Below are positions 55,333 through 64,000 of a stretch of DNA of 64,000 nucleotides, in pieces. How positions within the stretch are numbered: the stretch's first letter is position 1; each line of letters begins with the position of its first letter. A model generated the notes under the pieces. That model saw only the letters and a list, made by a program, of their open reading frames with translations, had not been told where the DNA came from and ran no database searches. The stretch is taken from assembly GCA_001599935.1 (NCBI GenBank), contig BCIJ01000008.1:282302-346301 (forward strand), given 5' to 3'. Origin of the DNA: Holtermannia corniformis (Eukaryota > Basidiomycota > Tremellomycetes > Holtermanniales). Both the position numbers and the translations under genes were made by a program.

Positions 55333-58300
55333 TCAGCGGTACTGGCCGTACTGTTGCTGTTCTTGCCCATAGTTGTAATTGGGGCCGTTGTAGGTGCTGG
55401 GATCAACCCAGCCTCCCGACTGGCGCTGAGGCGGAGGCGGGGCGTAGTACCCACCAGGTGGTGCATTCAGCCCGCCGCCGTGGTTCGGGGGAGGCGGTGG
55501 TGCGCCTGGATAGGCCATGTTGTGCGTCAATGGGTCGACGGACGAGACCGAGTCGACGTGTCGTTGATTCGAGGGATGGGAAGGCGGTGGAGGCATTGGT
55601 GCGCCATTGTACTGCGACATGCCAGGCTGCGCACCACGCTGTCTGCGACCACCACGGCCGACAAGCGCTCCAGTCTGGCCCTTCTTCTTCCGCGGACCAC
55701 AGCCGCAGAAGATGCAGCGCAGCAGCATGAACAAGATGATCAAGATCTGTGATGGTCAGCAGTGCTTGCCTTTGTAAAGCAGATGCGACTCACAATCACG
55801 CCGACAACAATGGTGACGGGGATCGAGATCTGGAGGTTCTGGCGATACCACGAGGAAATCTTGGCGCTCGTTGAACCGGCTTCGCAGGTTTGGTTGTAGC
55901 ACCGTCCTCCGTAGCCTGTGATAGTCAGCCATTGTGACCAAGACAGTGCAAATGACACTCACCGCACGGTGACCCATCCATAAGAGGCGTCTGCAAGATG
56001 AGACATTGCGCCCTGTGCAGTGTGAGCTTGAGCAGCAGCCTGAGGGTGGACGTACGCGTTGCTGGGATCGCGACACGATACTACGCAAGACGTATCGGCA
56101 CGTTGATTGCAAGCACTTTGAAGATCGAGCGATGCACCGACAGCTTGGCATTGCCCTACAAAGCAAAGTCAGCTCCGATCGTTCAGATCACTCGGCACTG
56201 ACTGTCAAGTGAAGTGCACTGTCCGCTGGCGCAGCTGAGGCTATCTCCGCAGCTTGCACCTATTTCAGATGTCAGCCAGATGTCATGCCTGTCGTCAATA
56301 CTCACCGTCATCGGCAGTACGGTCATCGGGACAAGCAGCTGTCGTGCCTGTGCAAACTTCCGCGAAATCGCACGTCGCATCGACTGCCGGTCGGCACACT
56401 GTGCCGTTCGCCGAAAACTGGCAGCTAGGGGTACAGCACCCCGAGTTGTTGGGGTCGCACACGGCACCAGAGGTGAACTTGCAAGCTTGCACCGCGTCAG
56501 CCGTGTACGCCTCGCAGGGTGTATAGGATACGTACTGGCAGAATCACAGCAGGTCGAGTTGGCACCGGAACCGGGATCACAGTCCTCTCCGGCCTCGACA
56601 ATGCCATCTAGGTTCGATCAGCATTGAGGAAATCGCAATGGTTTGAGACTCACTGCCACATTGCTGCAAGCTGATGACAGTCTGCGCACCAGGCGACTGT
56701 ATACATGTAGTGCTGACAGCTCGGGTGTTCAGATTCGAGCCTTCAAGAACTATCAGCCGACGCCCGCAACACGTCCAAGGGTGACTGACAGATGTTACCA
56801 AGCGAGCAGGGCGAAAAAGATACTTCGCTCGAGCCAGTCGTCGGGTTCATGATATATTGCCCGCCAGCATCGCACGTGTTCGACGTCAGAGGACAGCACG
56901 AGCCTGAAAGAGAGCATCCCGACGTGCACTGCTCGCATCAGCAGGTGAGACAGACGAAGCCGCAAACTCACGTCGTGAATCGCTCCAAAGCCATGACCGA
57001 TCTCGTGGCTGACCAAGCTCCATTCGGTTTTCTGGGCTGTAGAAACGCCGGTGCCCGATACGAATGAGCCGGATTGCTGCGTTGATGATGTTGTGCACAA
57101 AGTGCCAAGCCAGGCAACGCCGACCTCCGAGTCCTGTCGAGACGTCAGTGGGCTGTAGAAGATCATAGAAGCATGCGTACGGTTGCGCAGGCCTAAGCAT
57201 AGTGTAAGTAACTTCTACATTATTGATGATCGAAGTACTCACCGACATGAGATGCCACAAGCCGGCACCATCTTCGCCTCTGGAACCTCGCCACTGGCTG
57301 AAGATGCTCAACCGCTGATCGAGAGTAATCGTGTCTGAGCAGGCCAGGTTCCAAGGCGCATCGGATGGCGCATTGGCCGGGCAAGTCTCGTTCTGGACAA
57401 TGAGCGAGATGATACCAAGCGAGATGTTAAAGGTTGATTTGTACAGCGCCGAGATGCTACAAGCACATCAGCATGGTGACATGGACGGTAAGACGATATA
57501 TACCTATTCCAATCGTTGAGGATCTGGGTGCGAGCCTTGTCGGCACCGCCGTACGCCGTGACGTAGTTGCAGTCAGCGGCAACGCCCATGTACACAATCC
57601 GCTGCTCGTCGGGACAGCCGGCATCATTGCCGATTGAATTGACAAAGTTGCCCCCAGACATACTCCCACCACCCGTCTGGATATCATCACGCTTAAAGTT
57701 GCGCATCGGGTCCATCGTCGACATCCAATCAAGCCAGCTGTCATCGTCGAGTTCATGCCCGGCATTAGCGTTATTCCATACAGGATGTGAGGTGTTGGCG
57801 TTGAATGGGTGCGCGTCGTGCGAGCACGAGGCGTGGTCATTGGCTTGAGCAGGTTTGGCATGCTCCAAGTCGGAATCACGGAAAATAACCATCTTGCTGC
57901 CGTCAAGACTGACGGCGTCGACGTCGACATCCTGTTCGGTCCTGACGCGCACATAGTGTTCTTTGGTCAAGACGTGATATGTCATGCCGTCGACCTCGAA
58001 GACACCCTCGAATACTGGATCTGCTTGTTCCGGCGTCGACCCCGGGTGGTGCACCATGATCCTCGCGGTGCCAAGCTGACCGGGTAACTTGACGCCTTCG
58101 GGACGGAAGGCATTGAGCCGCGAAAGAGCCCAGTGCCGTGCCGAGTGATCCGGGTGAATGACATAGCCAGTGTACACAAAGTGGTCTTCCTTGTATAGCG
58201 GCACCGTCGTCTCCTGGCCATCGGCAGTGAAGGTCGTGTATGTCGCCTCGGGGTGGAACAAATGTTCGGTTGGTTTCAGGTGCAGGTGGATTGGATCAGG

Positions 58301-58600
58301 GTGGGTAGGGATGTTGAGTGTGAGCCGAAGCTGATCGCTTGCAAGGAGTGAGCTCGGTGCGGGTGGTGATAGCGGTGGCGAGTAGATGGAGCGCTTCGAG
58401 TTGGAGGAAGGGGGAGTACGGGGCAGGATATGCAACGAGACTGCTCGAGGCTCGTGCAGCCGCTTGAGGGGTGGTGGGTGCGGCGATCGAGCTGTGAAAA
58501 TTAGTAGTGGATCGTTACCCGTGCATGATAACTCACCTTGAGCACTGCTGCAGAGCAACGCCAAAGCCAACAGACCGATCCACAAGCTACCCCTCATCAT
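55333..58600 (-). CDS. Secreted/membrane ADAM metalloprotease
   Basis: ATG 58600 begins a clean signal peptide (MMRGSLWIGLLALALLCSSA); an ATG at 58648 would add 16 residues. A prodomain follows (LRLTLNIPTHPDPIHLHLKP, HFVYTGYVIHPDHSARHW). The catalytic domain includes CPDEQRIVYMGVAADCNYVT, VGVAWLGTLC and HEIGHGFGAIHD, the full HExxHxxGxxHD zinc site. The disintegrin-like part reads GIVEAGEDCDPGSGANSTCC, CTPSCQFSANGTVCRP and CDFAEVCTGTTAACPDD, then a short Cys-rich segment. After a membrane helix (ISIPVTIVVGVIV then ILIILFMLLRCIFCGC), a cytosolic tail is Pro/Gly/Tyr-rich (GAPMPPPPSHPS, APPPPQRQ), ending GQYR. Introns are many and short. Fungal ADAMs are known (S. pombe Mde10, spore wall); the substrate here is unknown. 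Confidence 0.9.
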
Positions 58601-59924
58601 CTGCGCAATGGAGACGACAGACCCGTCCTTTTGTCTATCTCGTGCCATGTCGGATGGCAGCCTCGAGAGAGAATGTCGAGGCGCCTGATGAGGCCGGCAG
58701 GATGATCGAGGACGATGACGAGGAGGAGGGTGGCAAAGCGGTGGTGGTAGGGTGATCGACCACGTCAAGCGGTGCGAGGGCCGGCGGCCGAATGGTGCAC
58801 AAAGGACAAGCGTCAAGTCGTCGCAAAAAGGAAACCGTGTCTGCCTAGGTCGGTTGCCAGCTCGGTGAAGCAATTGCACTTTGCGGTTTGCGAATAGATA
58901 TCCTTGCAATATGGATCACCGCGGCTGACACCGTCTGTAGTGTCACGTCTTGTCGTGCACCAACGGGGTGGCTTGGCGACCGAATGCCCAGATTATAATA
59001 TGTCAGTCGCTGCGTGCGTCTTTGATGAAGCCAGTCCGCAGTCCCAGAGCCAGACCGCCAGTGTCTGGTAGGGCCACCTGCGTCGCCCTTTTGCGATCTT
59101 CTCGAGAGCGATGCCAAGCCAACGTTAATGACTGCGCACACCGCCAGCGTATTTCCACAGCGAGGATTGATTGGGCGGCAAGTGTTTGACGATGAAACGC
59201 TAGCTGCGACCGACCTGAGCTAGACTGGCGTCGCGATCGCCGACGGGCGAGGTGTGCGTGCGAGTGAGGAGTACATAGCTGGACGTTGCGAGCAGAAGTG
59301 ACTCGTAAGAAACCCGGTCACGCCGTTGACGTGCAGCGCAACGTGTTGGTAAATTCATCTCTCAACGTCTCAACGATGTCACGGCGTCGCAAGGAACATT
59401 CCCGGCATGCAAGCTCACCCAGCGAATGGGTATTCCGGATTGGAGAGCGTACATACGTGACGGTGGTGACATCTGCCTCGTCAGGGGTATCGTCCACGTG
59501 GCGTTGAAATAAATGTATCGGATGCCCAAGTCCGTTTCAGCGTTGTCCTAGCCTTCCAAAACACTAATTAGCTGCGCATACGAGAATGTAGATATAGAAC
59601 TACACTTTATGGCGCATGCGCTGTCCTCATGGATCATCACAACAAGCAGCGCAACATCCGGCAGTCGGCACGGCTGCTGAGGCCACGTGAGCCCCGCACG
59701 TCCCCGCACCGCTTGCCCGTCCAGCGAGAGCACCGCCTGTCCGTCCATCAAGTCAGCTCACAGAAGATCCCCGCAGCTGTCCAAACTAATTCATTCGTTT
59801 GGCCGCTCCCGAGACATAAAGCTCCGAGCTTCATAACGGTGAAAGGGCCGCGACACGCACGTCCATCTCACCATCAACAATTACAACCTGCATCCGCCAA
59901 CAAGCGAAAGGACTGGACGACAAT
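58601..59924. other. Intergenic, ADAM 5' to GPI-protein 5'
   Basis: About 1.3 kb between divergent genes. Open frames up to about 100 codons occur on both strands without domain or signal peptide. No repeat or RNA gene is recognised. Confidence 0.4.
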
Positions 59925-60978
59925 ATGCACTATTCTCACTTGATCATCGTTGCTGCCCTCACGATTCAAGCTCAAGCCGCTGTGAGGTCAGTCTCAGGCA
60001 ATGACGGTCGATGGTGGTGTTGACGCTGCGCACAGACCAGCACTGGTGGCTCGCAAACTCGGAGACAGCTGTGTAGCCGACACGGATTGTGATCAGTCAG
60101 ACGGGTACGAGTACACCTGCATTCATCCTGGTCACTCAATCTATGGTTACTGCCAGTATAAAGTCTGTGTCATGTGGTATAAACACCAGGAAACTACTGA
60201 ACAAGTGCAGGACTGCCGCTACTGGGGCTGTGGCGATCACGGCCTCGACGCCTGTATCGAAGTCGAGCAGGGCAAGCCTTGGGTCTGCGCCAGTACAGTA
60301 TCCTCGTCAGCTGCTGCCTCTCAGGCTACCTCATCGTCCGCCCCGGCTGCATCTTCCTTCTCGACATCGTCGACAGAGTCAACAAGCACCGTCACTGCAG
60401 CTCAACTGCAAGCGCAGACAGACACATCGAGCGTGTCCTTCCCTGATACCGCCTCGTTGACCGAAACCGGCATCTACTCGATCCAGACGTCGCCGCCCGA
60501 AGACCCCAGCGCGACCATTGCCAGCTCGGCAGCTTCGAGTGGTGTTCCGAGTGAAGGTGTGTCATTCAGACGTTGGTCCTGACCCCTGAGTTTAGACTGA
60601 GGCGTCTGATAGCTGCCTCTTCCGACTCGGTCATTGTCATCTCGAGTGCTTCATCTGCAACCGTCTCGTTCTCGTCCACGCCCGCCGCTGCGAGCGCGTC
60701 GGCCGACTTGGGCAGCGAGACCGGCGTGCTGCCACCTACGACCCTCTCCCAAGCCATTGGTAGTTCGACGTCTCACGCCTCGTCGACAAGCTCTAGTTCT
60801 GCGTCTGCCGTCGCTCCAAACAGGACTGTGCGTATCATGCGCACTCATATGGCGTTGCATGCCAGCTGATACCTCATAGACCGTTGCGGCTAGCAGCACG
60901 CCATCGGGCGCTGCCTCTCGTACCCAAACAGGCTTCTGGCTAGCCTCTGCAATGATGCTGGGCGCCTCGCTTCTATGA
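59925..60978 (+). CDS. GPI-anchored, Cys-rich secreted protein
   Basis: ATG 59925 begins a signal peptide (MHYSHLIIVAALTIQAQAA). After an intron (about 59987-60035) comes ARKLGDSCVADTDCDQ, a Lys-Arg-type processing region, and a Cys-rich domain (YEYTCIHPGHSIYGYC, VCVMWYK, DCRYWGCGDHGLDACIEV). A long Ser/Thr/Ala-rich stalk follows, split by two short introns. The end is TQTGFWLASAMMLGASLL, a GPI-attachment hydrophobic tail, with stop at 60976-60978. This plan fits a cell-wall or surface protein with a small disulphide head. The Cys pattern is not one I can name. A role at the cell surface is expected; virulence or adhesion is speculation. Confidence 0.75.
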
Positions 60979-61184
60979 TTGTGTGACCCAACGCTTCACT
61001 CTGTTCAATGGTCCTCTCTGTCTTATAGTAATGTCTGATGTTATGAACGCCCTGTCATGCCCTTAGCCTGCCAACCCCGGGCCAATAAGCTGTTTGTGGC
61101 GGCAGTTTGTGGGGTTAAGCCCCTATCGCTGACGCCAGTGATCGCAGACTACAACGACCACACCAGAAACACCACAAGCACACC

Positions 61185-61573
61185 ATGTCCGACAAGATTG
61201 ACTACCGCGGCCAGAACAGCCAGGTACGTTCTGCTGGTACCTTCGAGTGGCGCCGAGCGGCTGCAGGGCAACAACTATGATACCCGCTCGAATGCCCAAG
61301 GCGATAGGGGCTACCACTACTCCAAGTATGTCACTCTCCCGTCTCGCTCTCACACCCGGGTCATCGACTGATCTCGTGTGCAGCACTGATGGCTCGTACG
61401 CGTACCAGAATACCAACGGCTCAAAGTACTACAACAATGGTGAGGGCCCGTGCGCAGGTGATCCGTGCTGAGGTATGACCGTAGGCAACGACTACGCCCA
61501 GTACACGACGCCGCAGGGCAGCAAGCACTACTACTCGGCGGATCAGGGCAACATGCCGCAGCAGAGGAAGTGA
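61185..61573 (+). CDS. Small Tyr/Asn/Gly-rich protein
   Basis: Four exons give about 80 residues: MSDKIDYRGQNSQG, NNYDTRSNAQGDRGYHYSNT, DGSYAYQNTNGSKYYNNG, then NDYAQYTTPQGSKHYYSADQ and GNMPQQRK. Introns are at about 61224-61267, 61325-61382 and 61440-61486. The NTDGSYAYQNxNGSKYY pattern resembles small conserved fungal proteins made of repeated DGSYYYxNPNGSTYY-like units. The function of those is unknown to me. No signal peptide or membrane helix; likely soluble or disordered. The frame is kept at all junctions, which supports the model. Confidence 0.65.
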
Positions 61574-62067
61574 CTGGGATGTGCGACACGCTGTGAATGT
61601 GGCTGGCTGCTGTCGATAGGCTCGTGATGAACTGAGTCACATTGTGCATTGCGGTGACTTGCAGTGGCATCAGCATACCGCTACCGGTGCCATCCTACTG
61701 CATCCAGCTACGAATGGATTCGATCTGCGACTCGAACCAAGTCGCATGATCGCCACCATGTAGCGTCTGCCGCCACATGTCCTTATCAAAAAATTCACGG
61801 CGGATATCCTTTCGCGGACTTTGATCCGCAGCGTGGATATCCTCGCTCTGCACAGACATCCGTATCCGTATCCGCATCCAAGCCGTCCGCAAAGTGCGGA
61901 TATCCCTTCCGCGCTCAAAAGGATCGCGCGGATATCGCGGATATCNNNNATATCCGCGGATCCTCGCGGATCATANTCACACGAACCAGTACTTCTGGCT
62001 CATGGAGAAAGTAGGACCATCGTAGTTGATACAGTGCATTATGTATACAATATACAACCTNTCTGCT
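61574..62067. other. Region downstream of hAT transposase with CGGAT-type repeats
   Basis: Contains no gene. From about 61796 it is built of degenerate CGGATATCC-type units, with N bases at 61946-61949 and other single Ns nearby. It is presumably the 3' non-coding part of the transposon. Confidence 0.5.
61796..61976. repeat. CGGATATCCG-type degenerate palindromic repeat cluster R1
   Basis: Many units of GCGGATATCC, CGGATCC and CGTATCC in both orientations, interrupted by NNNN at 61946-61949. The sequence around the Ns (GCGGATATC-NNNN-ATATCCGCGG) is an inverted repeat. It lies 3' of the transposase on the minus strand. Confidence 0.75.
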
Positions 62068-64000
62068 CATTNAGACCCTGGCGATTCCGGTCTTGNGCNG
62101 CCCTCTGCCGTTGACTNGCTGATTGACCTNGAGCGNGCGCGCTGGACCTCGAANTTCTGCCAATCGTCCTCTGACAGTAGCCCTTTCTTCGACCAGGATC
62201 CCAGGCACATGAGAGCTCGAATGGTCTCGCGCTGGAGCCTGTGGCGACGATAGGCGACAGTCAAGCCACCCATCGAGAATGCACGTTCAGGCTCGACCGA
62301 TGTTGCTGACGGCATTAGCCAAGCTGCGAGCGTATTTCTACTCACCAGGAGCCGCTAGCACATCAAGCGCGAGTTGCGCCAGGCCGTTCCGGTGCCACAC
62401 CGACCCTTCTGGCGCCTCCCGGGTCCACCACTCGATCGGGTCGACTAGGGTCCCTCCCGGGCCCGAAACGCACTCGCCATGAATCCAGGCATGGATAGGA
62501 TCGCGNATCGGGTCGTTGGNGCNGGCAACTTGAGGAACTTTGAGCAGTTTGGGCGCCTGAGGTAGAATCCGGGCGCGGATATACGAGGATCATGCGGATA
62601 CACGCGGATACACGCGGTTCAACGAGGATTTTGCGCGGATTGGTGATATGAGGCGTGTTTGCGATACAGATCAAGCAATGAGTGGTCAGCAACGTCTCTG
62701 TGTATGATGCATGCCCGCGTGTGCGAACCTTGGCGCTCGAACTTGCCTGTGGCTCTTGCACGGGCTCAGCAGGCTGATACAGCTTGTACAGGTCGCGCAG
62801 TGCNTTGATCGCGTCCTCTCGCCATCGGGGATACCACTGGTGCTTCTCCAGATAGGCCAGGCGCAAAGAGGGATGCAGAACTAAGCAAAATCAGCCTCAT
62901 AGCGCACGTTATGATGTTGCTTACGCATGGCGACTCTGTATAGTACGCATTGGTCGGTCTTTGCGTAGTACTTGTTGAGGGTGAGCAACGCCATGCGCGC
63001 CCCGACGCGGATCGACGCTGGATGCGTGTTGGGCTGAGATAGCGCCGCGAAATGAGCCGAGAACTGATCGATCCATGGAATGACCGTAGCGATCGACGCT
63101 CGAGCGGTTGACGTGCCGGCGGCNGCCTGGAAAGTGTCGACCAGCTCTGAACAGAACTGATAAAGACATAAGACGTCAGCAAAAAGCCAAAGGACACTCG
63201 CGGATCAGCGGATATCCGCGCNATCCGCGCAATCCGCGATTCCCATAAAGTGTGACTCACTGCAAGCGACGGCGCGAGAATTGACAAGAGTACAAAGTCC
63301 ACCTTGTTGATGCGAGTGGCGTTGGTGAACAGCGTCTTGCCATCAAGCTTCGCGACCAGCGGNGTGGAGTAGAAGTGTTCGCTGTATATATATATTAGCT
63401 TCAGACGCCATGCTTGCATGCGACCTACATGACAGTGCGAAAGTGCAAGCAGTCTTGCAGCATCTCGCCNGTCGAGTTCCATCGCGTGATGACATCACGC
63501 TTGANGAGGCGTGATCCGATCGAGCCGTCCACTTTCTTGGTGGTAATGCACGCCTGGATGGACTCGAACCACACCTTTCGATACCTGGGGCCCAGGGCGA
63601 TAGTCTTGGACAGCACGCGAGCCTGCAGATGAAGTTAATCGCCGCAAGGACAATGCGGATCCGCGGATATCCGCGGATCCGCGTAATCCGCGTAATCCGT
63701 ACTTACCTTGAGGACGATTCGGCGCGCCGTTTGCAGTTCCGTGGGGGTCAGCTTGTCAAACAGGAGATCCCACGACGGTAGAATGTGATCGTTGCCGACG
63801 TTTAGCTCGTGTTCCTCGAGTACGGGCATGATGGCGTCGTAGTCGAGGCGAGCTTGTTCCCATGAAGCTGCGTTGTCGAGCTCTTCTTGCGCAGCAATNT
63901 CCTCCGGAGCCTCGTCCTCCAGCTGCTTGCGCTCGGCCGCGGTCATCTCAGCGGCCTGTGCCGAGTGCGCATCGCGAAGATGCATGATCTCCTCGGTAGT
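62068..64000 (-). CDS. hAT-family transposase, 5' end outside the window
   Basis: The gene runs leftward from beyond 64000 to a stop near 62068-62073. Exons include MHLRDAHSAQAAEMTAAERK, EEHELNVGNDHILPSWDLLF, ALGPRYRKVWFESIQACITT, KVDGSIGSRL, KRDVITRWNS, MLQDCLHFRTVM, ATRINKVDFVLLSILAPSLA, RVAMLHPSLRLAYLEKHQWY, then PIEWWTREAPEG and SVEPERAFSMGGLTVAYRRH. The last two are the hAT C-terminal dimerisation block (W, then SxERxFS). Introns, read on the minus strand, are 63623-63706, about 63375-63420, 63157-63260, about 62882-62925, 62557-62746 (a likely GC-AG intron) and near 62325. Ten or so N bases sit in this stretch. Domains look intact, so the element could be recently active. Terminal repeats are not resolved. 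Confidence 0.85.
62572..62642. repeat. CGGATACACG repeat cluster R2 inside a transposase intron
   Basis: Units GCGGATA, CGGATACACG (two in tandem) and ACGAGGAT lie inside the intron 62557-62746. Confidence 0.7.
63195..63244. repeat. CGGATATCCG repeat cluster R3 inside a transposase intron
   Basis: Includes the 12-base palindrome GCGGATATCCGC at 63208-63219 and several GCGNAATCCGCG units, all inside the intron 63157-63260. Confidence 0.75.
63655..63682. repeat. 28-base perfect palindrome R4 inside a transposase intron
   Basis: The 28 bases from GCGGATCCGC to its mirror are self-complementary, centred on the GATATC at about 63666-63671. It is followed by two CGTAATCCG units and lies inside the 84-base intron 63623-63706. 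It can form a cruciform in DNA or a hairpin in the pre-mRNA. Confidence 0.85.

Overview
This window is nuclear DNA from a filamentous or yeast-like fungus. Genes lie on both strands, most are split by very short introns (about 32-60 nt, GT...CTGAY...AG), and there are no operons or bacterial signals. The gene set is Dikarya-like: Mga2/Spt23 TIG-ankyrin factor, Ral2-like Kelch-BTB protein, SH3-Cdc25 RasGEF, Ams2-type GATA factor, fungal ADAM, ferric reductase, Med27. High G+C, dense tiny introns and the RasGEF/Med27/Ams2 architecture suggest a basidiomycete, perhaps Pucciniomycotina. That placement is inference; no species is assigned. Single N bases, most of them in the last 2 kb, point to a draft assembly.

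Layout. 1-3.6 kb: 3' part of a PPR protein. 4.3-6.8 kb: protein kinase. 7.3-8.1 kb: S/T-P-rich protein with a cyclin-binding-like motif. 8.5-10.9 kb: divergent TCTP and Tra2-like SR/RRM genes. 11-12.5 kb: two small membrane proteins. 13-14.3 kb: RING protein with a SUMO-interaction-like motif. 14.7-17.8 kb: Gly/Tyr/Met-rich peptide convergent with a ferric reductase. 18.4-20.6 kb: tandem array of three small, intronless, paralogous genes of unknown function. 21.4-26.9 kb: RNase H2 subunit B, KDEL receptor, Ams2-like GATA factor. 27.1-30.2 kb: second tandem array, four small CxxC genes on the minus strand. 31.9-36 kb: Mga2/Spt23. 37-46.5 kb: Ral2-like protein and RasGEF, side by side. 46.7-49.2 kb: Med27 and ALKBH1-type dioxygenase, convergent with an 8-nt gap. 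49.7-52.2 kb: cyclin-box protein. 53.2-55.1 kb: DGAT2. 55.3-58.6 kb: ADAM metalloprotease. 59.9-61.6 kb: GPI-anchored Cys-rich protein and a small Tyr/Asn/Gly-rich protein. 62-64 kb: hAT transposase whose introns carry CGGAT-type palindromic repeats.

Most large genes are conserved housekeeping or signalling genes. The unusual content lies in the two tandem arrays of small paralogous genes, which I do not recognise from any named family, and in the hAT element with satellite-filled introns. In the CxxC array, members A and D share residue spacing and an intron position, so their homology is well supported from sequence alone. The adjacency of a Ral2-like gene and a RasGEF is a plausible functional pairing, because both act upstream of Ras in fission yeast.

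Exon boundaries were read by eye from splice consensus and frame continuity. Outer coordinates are given as CDS start to stop with introns included.
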